DNA of 64,000 nucleotides from Hyphomicrobiales bacterium (GCA_028869185.1 JAGWTA010000001.1:1-64000); one strand, 5' to 3'; positions 54,096 through 63,295 are shown, numbered from the stretch's first letter. Notes: generated from the letters alone by a model not told the origin. Numbers and translations are program-made.

Positions 54096-54926
54096 ATGAG
54101 AAAACAGGCCCTCGTTACATTTTGCGCGGCAGTCGCTTGCGTCTTTGCAGCGCTGACGGAGGCTGCGCGCGCCGGACAGCCCGCGTTGCTGACGCTCTTT
54201 TGGGCGCCGTATATCGATCGCGCCGAAAATGGCGACGTCACCGGCATGGCGCCGGCCCTGGTGGACAAGATTCTCGAAGGAGCCGGGCTCCACGTCGCCC
54301 CGCGGCTGTTGCCTTGGCCGCGCCTGTACAAGTCCGTGCAAAGCGAGCCGGACGTGCTCGCCTTCACGATGGTGCGCATGCCCGAGCGCGAGGCGATGTT
54401 TCAATGGCTGGCGCCGCTTTTTGTCAGCGAGCCCGGCGTCCTGATTTACGAGCGCGCCAACGCGCCGCCCCAACCGCACACGATAGAGGATTTGCGCAAA
54501 TACAAGCTCTGCGTCACGCCGGGCAATTCCTTTTACGTCAAGCTGCGCGCGCTGGGCTTTGAACAGAACAAAAACCTCTTCGAATTCGCAACGCTGTTTC
54601 CCGAAACAGCGGCTGGCCAGCAATGGTACATTTTCCAGGGTCAGTGCGATTTCAGGGTGACGAACTGGGCGCCGGTCACGGCGTTGATGCGCAAACGCGG
54701 CGTCGCCGATCCGCAAAAACATCTCGGATTTTATCCGGCTCCCGAAGCCATGTTCGGGCCCGATATGGAAACCTGGCTCGTGGCGAGCAGGAGTTTCGAT
54801 TCGGCGCAGATCGCTGCCATCAAAACGAGCGCCGATCGGCTGCGCGCCAGCGGAGCGTTGTGGTCGATCTGTCGCCAGACCTACGGCTTTGACGAAAAGA
54901 CATGCGCGCTTCAGAAGCCGAATTGA
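54096..54926 (+). CDS. Family-3 periplasmic solute-binding protein, tandem copy 1
   Basis: This is a 276-aa secreted protein with signal peptide MRKQALVTFCAAVACVFAALTEAARA. The mature part has the SBP_bac_3 layout: LTLFWAPYIDRAENGDVTGMAPALVDKILEGAG, LPWPRLYKSVQSEPDVLAFTMVRMPEREAMFQWLAPLF, and a Cys pair at the C-terminus (WSICRQTYGFDEKTC). No permease or ATPase gene is nearby. The adjacent paralogue and hybrid kinase point to a sensory rather than a transport role (inference). Confidence 0.82.
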   Translation: MRKQALVTFCAAVACVFAALTEAARAGQPALLTLFWAPYIDRAENGDVTGMAPALVDKILEGAGLHVAPRLLPWPRLYKSVQSEPDVLAFTMVRMPEREAMFQWLAPLFVSEPGVLIYERANAPPQPHTIEDLRKYKLCVTPGNSFYVKLRALGFEQNKNLFEFATLFPETAAGQQWYIFQGQCDFRVTNWAPVTALMRKRGVADPQKHLGFYPAPEAMFGPDMETWLVASRSFDSAQIAAIKTSADRLRASGALWSICRQTYGFDEKTCALQKPN

Positions 54927-55035
54927 AGCGTCGGCGGCTTTCGCGCTGCGCCCGGCCGATCCTGCCAACCCGGGCGCGGCGCGCTTGACGATGGCCGGTC
55001 CCCGTCCCACCCTCGGACGCGAGCGAGCCAGAAAC

Positions 55036-55866
55036 ATGTCAATCGTCCGCGACTTTTTCCGACGCATCGCCGCTTGCGCGGCGGCGGCGCCGTGTCTCGC
55101 GCCGGGTCTGCAAGCCAGCGAGTTTTCGCTGTTTTCTCTCTATTGGTCGCCTTACGTCACCATCGAGAAACACGACAGGATTGGCGGCGTCGGCGTCGCG
55201 CTCAGCGAGCGCATCCTGAAAGATGCCGGTCTCGATGCGCAGGTCACGTTCCAGCCATGGGCGCGTTCTTATAAAATGGCGCAACTGGGCAAGAATGTTC
55301 TCGTGATCGGATTGTCGCGAACGCCCGCGCGCGAAGCCCTCTTCAACTGGATCTCGCCGCTGTTTGTCGCGCCGCCGCCGACACTGGTCTTTGAAAGATC
55401 GCGGCGCTTGCCTGCGCCCAAAACCATAGCGGAAATGCAGCAATATCGTTTCTGCGCAACGCCCGGAACGCTCGCCTACGACCGGTTGCTGGCGCTTGGC
55501 TTCGAACTCGACCGGAATTTGTTCGAATATCAGGTCGTGCTGCCTGGAAAACGGCTTGGGGCTGATCTGACCTTCATCGACGAGCGCTGCCAGTTCATCG
55601 CCACGCAATGGAAGGCGATGGAAGCGCGTTTGCGACGGTTGGGGGTTGCGCATCCCGACGAGCGCTACGGCTTTTATCGCGCGCCTGAATCAGCGTTCGA
55701 AGGCGGCCTGGATTCCTGGCTGGTCGCCAGCAAGGACTTCGATCCAAAGGCTCTTGCGGCGCTCATGGATCATGCGCATCGTCTCAAGCAGTCCGGAGAG
55801 TTGCAGATGATCTGTAAACATCAGTTCGGTTTCGACGACAAAACCTGCAGAACGCTTCAGCCGTAA
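55036..55866 (+). CDS. Family-3 periplasmic solute-binding protein, tandem copy 2
   Basis: This is a 276-aa paralogue of the preceding gene, of identical length and aligned throughout (FSLYWSPYVTIEKHDRIGGVGVALSERILKDAGL; PWARSYKMAQLGKNVLVIGLSRTPAREALFNWISPLF; MICKHQFGFDDKTC at the end). The start at 55036 places a signal peptide at the N-terminus (IAACAAAAPCLAPGLQA); the longer frame to 54889 has no signal. It lies 29 bp upstream of the hybrid histidine kinase. Confidence 0.82.
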   Translation: MSIVRDFFRRIAACAAAAPCLAPGLQASEFSLFSLYWSPYVTIEKHDRIGGVGVALSERILKDAGLDAQVTFQPWARSYKMAQLGKNVLVIGLSRTPAREALFNWISPLFVAPPPTLVFERSRRLPAPKTIAEMQQYRFCATPGTLAYDRLLALGFELDRNLFEYQVVLPGKRLGADLTFIDERCQFIATQWKAMEARLRRLGVAHPDERYGFYRAPESAFEGGLDSWLVASKDFDPKALAALMDHAHRLKQSGELQMICKHQFGFDDKTCRTLQP

Positions 55867-55895
55867 GCTTTGCCAGCCGGGGGGCGCAACTGACG

Positions 55896-58223
55896 ATGGA
55901 TCTGCCAAATCGGAAACTGGAAGAAGGAGCTGGCGCTCAGGCCGCGCCCGCCCGGCGATTGGTTGAAAGCAAAACGCTCGCGCAGCAGATCGTAACGCGC
56001 GTCATCGTTGCTACGGTGCTCCTTTCCATTTTTTTCGTCGCGGCATTTTTAACTGTTTCCGACAGGTTGATCGCCAGAGACGCCCGCGACAACGTCGATC
56101 GTCTTGTCGAGAACGTTATCCCCTTTGCCGCCATGTCGGCCTACAGCACATCGAAATTCAGCGCCGATGCAGCGCTCAAGTTGCTGGAAGGCAGTCCGTG
56201 GATTGCGCGCGCCAGAATTGTGGACAGTTTCGGCGAAACGCTCGCCGTCTATGACAATGCAACGATATCTCGCAAGGGCCGCCAGTCCGATGAACAGCGC
56301 ACAATCCCGCTCCGCATGGGATCGTCCAGCGAGGTTTACGGAACCTTGTTCGTTGATATCGTTTATCGGTCGAGCTGGTTCGCCCGATTTTTTCTTTACG
56401 TCAGCGTCATCGGCATTGTTCTGACCGGCGCCTCTATCGCGGTCTTGCTGTTTGCCGTCGTGCACAGTCTCGTTCTGCGTCCGTTGGCGCAGATCGAAAA
56501 GGAATTGACGAACTGGCCAGACGATATGCACGGCCAGTTTTCGGATTATGATTACGGTTCGCGAGAGCTGGAAGATCTGTCGAGAGCGTTTCAGAAAACG
56601 CTCGATCGAACCGCAACGGCGAATGAAGATAGAAACCGCGCGCTGGCAATGCGCGCATTGCTGGCCGATTCAATCGACAATGCATTGGCGCGCGCCAATA
56701 TTTTTCTGGCCAGCACACGCGACGGCGAAGAGGGCGTGCCTTACCTCTATGGCACAAGCGTGCCGCCTTCCATCCGCTCGACCATCGACGCGCTGACGGA
56801 GCCCGGCAGCGATATCGTCGCGACGCTCGCGAGCAAAAAATCGAGCGCCGCCATCACGACAACCGGACGCTATACAGATGATCGAAAAGGCGCCGATGTC
56901 GTGTTGGCGGAAGCGCTGCTGCCCGACAAGCGCGTCTGGTTTTTGACCTGCGTGGATCTCGGCGATGACCGGCGAACGGTCGTCGGCGCGGAAATCACCG
57001 AACTGAAAAAGCTCAGTCAGGAGGCCGAGTCGGCCCGTCGGCTCGAAGCTGTCGGCGTGCTGGCCAGCGGCGTTGCGCATGATTTCAACAATGTTCTGGC
57101 CATAATCATTGGCGCGCTCGATCTTTATGGGCGCACGATCGATCCGACGCCGATGCAAGTGCAGATTGCTCTGCGCGCCGCCCGCCGTGGGTCGATGGTC
57201 ACGCGCATGCTGCTCGACGCGTCCCATGCCGATATCTCGCCTTACGAGGCGCTCGACATCGCGGATTTCGTGCATGAAACCGCCGCGCAGATCGTCAATC
57301 TTTTCGATGGCGTTTATCTTCTCGATGTCGATTTGCAGACGGATGGCCATGTCGCCGCCGATGGCGGCCAGCTTCAGACGACGCTCATCAATCTTGTCAT
57401 CAACGCGCGCGACGCATCCGCCCCCGGCGCCGTCATCACCTTCCGCACGCGCGCGGCAACCATTCCGGAAATTGTCGAAAGCGGACTGAATCGCAGCGAG
57501 GACTATGTCGTATTCGAGATAGTCGACAAGGGCGTTGGCATCGCGAGCGATGTTCTGCCGCGCGTTTTCGAACCGTTTTTCACGACGAAGGAACGCGGCC
57601 GCGGCACAGGACTAGGCCTTGCAATGGCGCGGTCCTTCGCAGCGCGCTCGCGCGGCAAGATCATGCTGCGCAGCGATGCCGGCGTCGGCACGCAAGTGCG
57701 CCTGATCTTGCCCAGGCACACGAGCGAGCCGATTGGCGTGGAAAGACAAGCGCCTGCTCTGCGCGCACAGCGTCGCTTGCAAGGGCGCAGGATTCTTGTG
57801 GTGGAAGACGAAGCCGAATTTCTGCGCACGCTCACCGATTATATCGGCATGGAAGGCGGCGTTGCGACAGGCGTCGGCGCCCTTGCGCATGCGCTCGTCG
57901 CGATCGCCGGTGAAAACCCGCCCTTCGATATTGTCGTCAGCGATGTCATGTTGCCGGACGGGCTCGGTGTCGCACTTCTCGATGCGGCGGTCGATGGAAA
58001 GTTGAAATGCCCCGTCATTCTGATGGGCGGAAATTTCGATCCGCTCAGTCTGACGTCGCGCCAAAGCGAAGCGCTTGCTGGGCTTCTTCGCAAACCGTTC
58101 CTCTTCGACGAATTTACCGAAGCGCTTGTCCAGGCATTGTCAAACGCAAAGGCTGACGCGCCAACGCCCGGCGCGTCGGAAGTCTCGAATGCGCAATCGC
58201 GCATCGTGAAGGATCAGTCATAG
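55896..58223 (+). CDS. Hybrid sensor histidine kinase with C-terminal receiver
   Basis: This is a 775-aa protein. The N-terminal transmembrane segment (~32-54), a periplasmic domain (~55-165) and a second segment (~168-195) are followed by a HAMP-like region and a PAS-like linker. The kinase core has H-box ASGVAHDFNNVLAII, N-box LVINARDAS and G-boxes VDKGVGI and GRGTGLGLAM. The receiver (~630-755) has DIVVSDVMLPDGLG (phospho-acceptor Asp) and LLRKPF. It probably reads the state of the two binding proteins encoded directly upstream (inference) and passes phosphate internally. Confidence 0.9.
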   Translation: MDLPNRKLEEGAGAQAAPARRLVESKTLAQQIVTRVIVATVLLSIFFVAAFLTVSDRLIARDARDNVDRLVENVIPFAAMSAYSTSKFSADAALKLLEGSPWIARARIVDSFGETLAVYDNATISRKGRQSDEQRTIPLRMGSSSEVYGTLFVDIVYRSSWFARFFLYVSVIGIVLTGASIAVLLFAVVHSLVLRPLAQIEKELTNWPDDMHGQFSDYDYGSRELEDLSRAFQKTLDRTATANEDRNRALAMRALLADSIDNALARANIFLASTRDGEEGVPYLYGTSVPPSIRSTIDALTEPGSDIVATLASKKSSAAITTTGRYTDDRKGADVVLAEALLPDKRVWFLTCVDLGDDRRTVVGAEITELKKLSQEAESARRLEAVGVLASGVAHDFNNVLAIIIGALDLYGRTIDPTPMQVQIALRAARRGSMVTRMLLDASHADISPYEALDIADFVHETAAQIVNLFDGVYLLDVDLQTDGHVAADGGQLQTTLINLVINARDASAPGAVITFRTRAATIPEIVESGLNRSEDYVVFEIVDKGVGIASDVLPRVFEPFFTTKERGRGTGLGLAMARSFAARSRGKIMLRSDAGVGTQVRLILPRHTSEPIGVERQAPALRAQRRLQGRRILVVEDEAEFLRTLTDYIGMEGGVATGVGALAHALVAIAGENPPFDIVVSDVMLPDGLGVALLDAAVDGKLKCPVILMGGNFDPLSLTSRQSEALAGLLRKPFLFDEFTEALVQALSNAKADAPTPGASEVSNAQSRIVKDQS

Positions 58224-58405
58224 CGGAACGTGCGCGCCTTGCGTCCCGTGTTTGCTGCAACGGAATGAACGCGCGCATCGTAAAGGACAAGCGCGCGCTT
58301 GCGCCTCAAGCGCGGCGCGATGCGCCAAAGCAAATATGCGAGCATCGCAACACAATTGCGAAATTGATGGAACCAATAATCGTAAGCGATATTTTCACGA
58401 CGCAT
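58214..58405 (-). CDS. Possible 63-aa protein in the kinase-cyclase gap
   Basis: An open frame from ATG at 58405 encodes a basic peptide with RRENIAYDYWFHQFRNC and a short hydrophobic part AMLAYLLWRIAP. It fills most of the 259-bp gap between the hybrid kinase and the cyclase and overlaps the kinase stop by 10 bases. No ribosome site is evident and no family is recognised, so it may be chance. Confidence 0.22.
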   Translation of the reverse strand: MRRENIAYDYWFHQFRNCVAMLAYLLWRIAPRLRRKRALVLYDARVHSVAANTGRKARTFRYD

Positions 58406-58482
58406 TAAAATGCGCGGGCTTAGGAAAACGCAGGCGGACCAAGACCTCATGTCAACCGCTGGATGAAAGGCATAACGCTGAT

Positions 58483-59640
58483 ATGGCGAAGCGGTCGACG
58501 AAAACGCTGGCCAGCGCACAGCAGGCTGAAACCGGGCATAATGAAACGAGCTTCGCGCCTGTTGCTCCCGCAAGCGCAGAAGCGGCCGCGCGCGCGCAAC
58601 CCCAGCCCCCAAAGGGTGCGCGCGGCGCGGCCGAATCGAGCCGCCTTGCAGCGCTGAGGCGCTACCAGATTCTCGATACGCCGCCTGAAGGCGCATTCGA
58701 CGACATTACAACGCTGGCTTCGAAATATTTCGGCGTGCCCATCTCCATCGTGAGCCTCGTCGACGAGGATCGCGTGTGGTTCAAGTCGATTCAGGGCATC
58801 CCCGGCGTGCGGCAGATCGATCGCGGTCCCGGCCTTTGCGCCAGCGCTGTTCTGAGCGATCAGGTCTACGTTGCGGAAGATCTGCGTAAGGATCCCAATT
58901 CCATGGCCAATCCGCTTGTTGCCAGCGAGAGCGGATTTCGGTTTTACGCCGCTGCTCCCCTGATGACGAGCGAAGGCTACGGACTGGGCACAATGTGCGT
59001 GATCGACACAAAGCCGCGCACGTTTGGCGCAGATGACGCCGCAATGCTGTCGCTGATGGGCCGGATCGTAATGAATCAAATGGACGCGCGCATCAACAGC
59101 CGGAAGATCGCCGGACTTGCGGAAAAGATCTCGCAGGAAAATTCGCTGCTCAGTCACGTCGCGACGCACGACGCATTGACCGGCGTGCTCAACCGCCATG
59201 CGATGCAGATGCAATTCGACGAATACAGGCAAAAGAGAAAATCGTTCGACGCCGCCGTACTCCTCATCGACATCGATTATCTGAAGACGGTGAACGACAC
59301 TTACGGCCATAACGCCGGCGATAGCGTCATCCGCGAGGTGGCGAGCCGCATTGTGGCATGCGTTCGGCCGACAGACGCTGTGGCGCGCTACGGCGGCGAG
59401 GAATTCGTCGTGCTGTTGAAAAATTGCGACAGGATGCAGGCGATCGAGGCCGCCGAGCGCATTCGCCGCGCGATAGCGGCGACGCCTGTCGTCGCGGACG
59501 ATATCAGCATACCGATCACCGCCAGTTGCGGCCTGGTTGTGCCAGAGGCGATCGCCGATCTGAAGACGGCGATCAGCGGCGCCGATGTCGCGCTGTACAA
59601 GGCCAAACACGCCGGCCGCAACCGCGTGATCGCCGGTTAG
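58483..59640 (+). CDS. GAF-domain diguanylate cyclase
   Basis: This is a 385-aa cytoplasmic protein. An Ala/Gln-rich N-terminus (~1-50) precedes a GAF domain (RRYQILDTPPEGAFDDITTLASKYFGVPISIVSLVDEDRVWFKS; GPGLCASAVLSDQVYV) and a GGDEF domain with active site RYGGEEF (residue ~303). The RxxD product-inhibition site RPTD lies five residues upstream. It should make cyclic di-GMP. No EAL domain is present. The start at 58483 is the first ATG before the domain-bearing part. It may be an output partner of the hybrid kinase. Confidence 0.9.
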   Translation: MAKRSTKTLASAQQAETGHNETSFAPVAPASAEAAARAQPQPPKGARGAAESSRLAALRRYQILDTPPEGAFDDITTLASKYFGVPISIVSLVDEDRVWFKSIQGIPGVRQIDRGPGLCASAVLSDQVYVAEDLRKDPNSMANPLVASESGFRFYAAAPLMTSEGYGLGTMCVIDTKPRTFGADDAAMLSLMGRIVMNQMDARINSRKIAGLAEKISQENSLLSHVATHDALTGVLNRHAMQMQFDEYRQKRKSFDAAVLLIDIDYLKTVNDTYGHNAGDSVIREVASRIVACVRPTDAVARYGGEEFVVLLKNCDRMQAIEAAERIRRAIAATPVVADDISIPITASCGLVVPEAIADLKTAISGADVALYKAKHAGRNRVIAG

Positions 59641-59665
59641 CGTCCCACACCTGCGCCGCGCGCCG

Positions 59666-60364
59666 TCAAACCGGCAGAACGATCACCTTCGTCTTGATCG
59701 GCGTGCGCGAATAAAGGTCGAGCATGTCCTGCGTGAGCAGGCCCGTGCAGCCGCTGGTGATGCCGTTGCCGATCGTCTCCGGGTCGCTGGTGCTGTAGAT
59801 GGTGTAAAGCGTGTAGCGGCCGTTTTGATACAGGTAGAGCACGCGCGCGCCGAGCGGATTGTCGAGGCCTGGCGCCATGCCGCCGGCATATTTGGCAGCT
59901 TCTGGCTGGCGCTGGATCATTTCCCGCGGCGGCGTCCAGATCGGCCATTCGGCCTTGCGGCCGACATAGGCTTCGCCGCTCCACAAAAACCCCTGCCGCC
60001 CCACATTGGCGCCGTAGCGCGTGGCCAGTCCGTCGCCTTCAATGCGATAGACATAATGTTTGCCCGGATCGACGATGATCGTTCCCGGCGCTTCCTTTGA
60101 GTCGTAACGCACCGTGCGGCGGTAGAATTTCGGGTCGAGCTTGCTGACGTCAACCGCCGGAACCGGGAATTTCTCGTTCGGCGCCGCGCCATACCATTTG
60201 GACGCCTCAGCGAAGCTCATGCCGTCGGACGTGGCGCAACCGCCGAGCCCCAGCGCGCCAAGGCCGGCGGCCGCGCCGAACAAAAGCGCCCGACGATTGA
60301 GACGCGCAGGGTCGTCCTCGCGCGCAATGCGCCCGTCGCCGGCGCTGGTCATCCCGTCATTCAT
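59666..60364 (-). CDS. L,D-transpeptidase (ErfK/YkuD)-like lipoprotein with altered active site
   Basis: This is a 232-aa exported protein with a Tat-like leader NRRALLFGAAAGLGALGLGGC ending in a lipobox. The YkuD domain has IIVDPGKHYVYRIEGDG, RQGFLWSGEAYVGRKAEWPIWTPP and GGMAPGLDNPLGARVLYLY. At the active site it reads IYSTSDPETIGNGITSGCTGLL. The catalytic Cys is kept, but the usual upstream His is Tyr, the H of SHGC is Ser, and the following Arg is Gly. It may be inactive or use another base. An ATG 23 codons upstream is an alternative start. Confidence 0.85.
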   Translation of the reverse strand: MNDGMTSAGDGRIAREDDPARLNRRALLFGAAAGLGALGLGGCATSDGMSFAEASKWYGAAPNEKFPVPAVDVSKLDPKFYRRTVRYDSKEAPGTIIVDPGKHYVYRIEGDGLATRYGANVGRQGFLWSGEAYVGRKAEWPIWTPPREMIQRQPEAAKYAGGMAPGLDNPLGARVLYLYQNGRYTLYTIYSTSDPETIGNGITSGCTGLLTQDMLDLYSRTPIKTKVIVLPV

Positions 60365-60488
60365 CGTCGCAATCTCGCGGCTCGGTAAAAATTCCTCGCC
60401 CGAGGGGTCGGGCTGCGCCGACACTGCCGCCAACGGCGCCGGTTGGCAAGCGCGGGGCTTTTAAATCCCCGCGCCGGCGCAGCGCCCG

Positions 60489-61784
60489 TTACAGAGACAG
60501 CTTCTGGCGCGCCATTTCTGGAATGAAGCGCAGCGAGACCAGCGTCACGATGCAGCAGGCGATCACATACCAGGCCGGGGCGATCGGGTTTCCGGACGCC
60601 TGGATGAGCCAGGTGACGATGAACTGGCCGAAGCCGCCGAAGATCGCCACGCCCAGCGCATAAACCAGCGACATGCCGGTGGCGCGCACCTCGACGGGAA
60701 AGATTTCCGCGAGCGTGATGATGATCGGCGCGCCGCCCGACGCGTTCAGCGACGCCAGAACGACGACGACAGCCAGCAGCGTCGGCAGAGTCGGCGAGGC
60801 GTTGAGCAGAAGGAAGCCGGGATAGATCAGCAGTATCATCAGAACATAGGCGAAGCCCGCAACGCGTTTGCGCCCGTAAGCGTCCGAAAGACGCCCGCCA
60901 AGCGGCGCGACGATCGCCGTGACGAGGCCCGCGACACAGCCGGCCAACAATGCCGACGCCGGCGCCAGCCCCAGCTGCTTGACTGCATAGGTCGCCATAT
61001 AAAGGACAACGATGGCGTTGGCTGCTGTGCCGCCGACCACCATGCCGATGCCGGCGATCAGCTTGCCCAGATGATCGCTGAACACCCGCGCAACCGGCGC
61101 AACGTTGCGCGTCTCCGGACTGTCTTCGTTGGCGTGCGATTCATGCAGCGCGCTACGCAGCCACAGGCCGATCGGAATGATGAGAATGCCCAGCAGGAAG
61201 GGAATGCGCCAGCCCCACGCTTTGACGGCGTCCGGCGGAAGGGCGAAACTGACGGTCAGCGCGGCGGTCGCAGCGACAAGCACGGCGATGCCCTGACTTG
61301 CAAGCTGCCAGCTTCCATAAAAGCCGCGTTCGTTCGTCGGCGCCTGCTCGGCGAGCAATGTCGTCGAGGCGCCGACTTCGCCGCCCGCCGAAAAGCCCTG
61401 AATGAGACGGCCAAGCACCACGATCAGCGGACCAACCGCGCCGGCCTGCGCATAGGTTGGCGCAAGGCCGATCATCGCGGTTCCAGTCGCCATCATAAAA
61501 AGCGTGAGGATCGTCGCCGCCTTGCGTCCCTTGCGATCGGCGAAGGCGCCGAGGACGAAGCCGCCCACGGGGCGCAGGAAAAATCCGACGCCATAGGTCG
61601 CAAGCGATAGCAAAAGCTGCGCGTTCGGATTCTGCACGGGGAAAAACAGCGCGCCGATCGTCAGTGCGAAAAAGCTGAAGATCATGAAGTCGTAAAATTC
61701 GAGCGCATTGCCGATCGTGCAGGCGGCGATCAGCCGTCTGCCGCTTAAAGCCTGCGCTGGCTCGATCCGTGTCGCGTCAGTCAT
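60489..61784 (-). CDS. MFS transporter, metabolite:H+ symporter (MHS) type
   Basis: This is a 431-aa carrier with twelve predicted helices. It has the MHS signatures IGNALEFYDFMIFSFFAL, the loop 2-3 motif GAFADRKGRKAATILTLFMM and GRLIQGFSAGGEVGASTTLLAEQAP. Such proteins import organic acids, betaine or amino-acid-like compounds. The start at 61784 has GGGAGG 6 bases upstream. It is divergent from a MarR gene, and its upstream region carries MarR-type palindromes, so it is probably repressed by that regulator. Confidence 0.9.
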   Translation of the reverse strand: MTDATRIEPAQALSGRRLIAACTIGNALEFYDFMIFSFFALTIGALFFPVQNPNAQLLLSLATYGVGFFLRPVGGFVLGAFADRKGRKAATILTLFMMATGTAMIGLAPTYAQAGAVGPLIVVLGRLIQGFSAGGEVGASTTLLAEQAPTNERGFYGSWQLASQGIAVLVAATAALTVSFALPPDAVKAWGWRIPFLLGILIIPIGLWLRSALHESHANEDSPETRNVAPVARVFSDHLGKLIAGIGMVVGGTAANAIVVLYMATYAVKQLGLAPASALLAGCVAGLVTAIVAPLGGRLSDAYGRKRVAGFAYVLMILLIYPGFLLLNASPTLPTLLAVVVVLASLNASGGAPIIITLAEIFPVEVRATGMSLVYALGVAIFGGFGQFIVTWLIQASGNPIAPAWYVIACCIVTLVSLRFIPEMARQKLSL

Positions 61785-61830
61785 GTCGTCCTCCCAGACG
61801 TTTTTATCGGCGCGAGAATAGGCCGAGATA

Positions 61831-61845
61831 GTATCAATTTGCAAC
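61831..61845. promoter_or_regulatory. MarR operator candidate A
   Basis: GTATCAATTTGCAAC has one perfect and one degenerate half compared with GTTGCAAATTGCAAC. It is 47 bp upstream of the MFS start. Confidence 0.5.
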
Positions 61846-61928
61846 TATATCCGATAGCAACGAGTCGCGAATTTTTTGCCGCGCCGCACAATCAGCCGTT
61901 CGTTTCGAGATGCACAACGATTGAGAAA

Positions 61929-61967
61929 GTTGCAAATTTCAATTAAATCCGTAAGTTGAAATTTCAA
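61929..61967. promoter_or_regulatory. MarR operator candidates B1 and B2
   Basis: GTTGCAAATTTCAAT (61929-61943) and the perfect palindrome TTGAAATTTCAA (61956-61967) lie just upstream of the MarR gene, 27 bp from centre to centre. They fit autoregulation. Confidence 0.55.
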
Positions 61968-61985
61968 AAAGGAGACTAGTCCCGC

Positions 61986-62489
61986 ATGACCCGGGGGAGC
62001 ATCACCTTCCAGCTTGCCGCAATTTCCGAGGACGCCAATAGGCTTGGCGACAAGATTTTCGTCAAACGTTTTGGCATGTATGTCCATGAAGTCCGGGTTT
62101 TGCGCCTCGTCGGCGACCAGCCGGGCGTGACCTTCACGCTTCTGGCGCAACAGACGAGATTCGAAAGATCGGCCACGTCCCGCATCCTTTCGCGGCTCAT
62201 CAAGGGCGGCTATGTCAAACGCGTCAACGACAGGGAGGACGCTCGGCAGTTCGGTCTGTTCATCACCGCCAAGGGCCAAAAGTTGCGCGAACGCGCCGAC
62301 CCGCTGACGGCCGATGTAGAAGCGCTCCTTCTGTCCGTTCTCGATCAACAGGAGCGCCGGCGCTTCATGGCTGCCATCGCAGTTCTGGCGGACTGGCTCC
62401 ACGGCGATTTCAAATCTCGCCTCGCGGCGCGCTACCCGGAGGTCGAAGCGCCGAAAAAAGCGCGGAAAAAGAGCGAGATCGAAAAATAG
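61986..62489 (+). CDS. MarR-family transcriptional regulator
   Basis: This is a 167-aa regulator. The winged helix is VRVLRLVGDQPGVTFTLLAQQTRFERSATSRILSRLIKGGYVKRV (residues ~37-81), with wing NDREDARQFGLFITAKG and a Lys-rich C-terminus. It is divergent from an MHS transporter and followed by a TRIC-type channel and an M20 amidohydrolase; each has a copy of its presumed operator upstream. The ligand is probably the transported or hydrolysed compound. Confidence 0.88.
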   Translation: MTRGSITFQLAAISEDANRLGDKIFVKRFGMYVHEVRVLRLVGDQPGVTFTLLAQQTRFERSATSRILSRLIKGGYVKRVNDREDARQFGLFITAKGQKLRERADPLTADVEALLLSVLDQQERRRFMAAIAVLADWLHGDFKSRLAARYPEVEAPKKARKKSEIEK

Positions 62490-62503
62490 TTGCAAATTGC
62501 AAC
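62489..62503. promoter_or_regulatory. MarR operator candidate C (perfect palindrome)
   Basis: GTTGCAAATTGCAAC is a perfect 15-bp palindrome. It overlaps the last base of the MarR stop codon and lies 20 bp upstream of the TRIC-family gene. Confidence 0.7.
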
Positions 62504-62522
62504 GAATATGGATTAGGGTCTT

Positions 62523-63179
62523 GTGCGCTTTATCTGGCGCGTGAGCCAAACCATGCTGACAGCGCTTGATCTTATCGGTGTGTTCGTTTTCGCGCTCAGC
62601 GGCGGCGTGCTGGCGGTCGAAAAGCGTTTTGATCCCTTTGGGGTTGTCTTTCTCGCTTTCGTATCGGCGACGTCGGGCGGCATCGTCCGCGACCTCCTGA
62701 TCGGCGCGACGCCGCCTGCAGCGTTGCAGACATGGCATTATGTGGCGGTCGCCGCGATCGCGGGCGGGATGTGCTATTTCGGCTATGACTGGATCATGCG
62801 CTTGTCGGCTCCCGTGACGTTTTTTGATTCCATCGGTCTGGGGCTTTTCGCTGTCGTAGGCGCGCGCAAGGCGCTGGATGCCGGTCTCTCGCCCCTCTTC
62901 GCCTCCCTGCTCGGCATGGTCACGGCTGTCGGCGGAGGCATGGCGCGCGACATACTGACGGCGCAGGCGCCGATGGTGTTGCATCGCGAGATTTACGCGC
63001 TCGCCGCGCTCGGCGGCGCAGCGCTGCTGGCCTACGGCGATGGCGTGGGGCTGCCTGACGGTTTCATTGCGGTTTTCGCGGCGCTGTTCACGATCGTCGT
63101 TCGCCTGACCGCGGTCGCCTATGGCTGGAGCCTGCCGGCGGCGAGCGTGAAAGCCGGCCACCCTCCGACAAACGCTTGA
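62523..63179 (+). CDS. TRIC/UPF0126-family membrane protein
   Basis: This is a 218-aa protein with about seven helices arranged as two similar halves: LIGVFVFALSGGVLAVEKRFDPFGVVFLAFVSATSGGIVRDLLIG, and DSIGLGLFAVVGARKALDAGL with VTAVGGGMARDILTAQAP. The GG-x-x-RD motif in each half is diagnostic of bacterial TRIC channels, which conduct monovalent cations; some members are linked to glycine or other solute transport. The start is a GTG at 62523 or an ATG at 62553, which begins nearer the first helix. Confidence 0.87.
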   Translation: MRFIWRVSQTMLTALDLIGVFVFALSGGVLAVEKRFDPFGVVFLAFVSATSGGIVRDLLIGATPPAALQTWHYVAVAAIAGGMCYFGYDWIMRLSAPVTFFDSIGLGLFAVVGARKALDAGLSPLFASLLGMVTAVGGGMARDILTAQAPMVLHREIYALAALGGAALLAYGDGVGLPDGFIAVFAALFTIVVRLTAVAYGWSLPAASVKAGHPPTNA

Positions 63180-63230
63180 GGCAAGCGCCGCTGCACGGGC
63201 GCAATACTCTTGCGAACATCGAAATATTAT

Positions 63231-63258
63231 TGTCAAATGCAACTGTTGCAAACGCAAC
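63231..63258. promoter_or_regulatory. MarR operator candidate D
   Basis: TGTCAAATGCAAC (63231-63243) and GTTGCAAACGCAAC (63245-63258) lie 38-65 bp upstream of the amidohydrolase start and resemble the perfect palindrome at 62489-62503. Confidence 0.55.
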
Positions 63259-63295
63259 AAAAAGCCGATGGGCGGCCGCATTCCGGAGATTGGCT

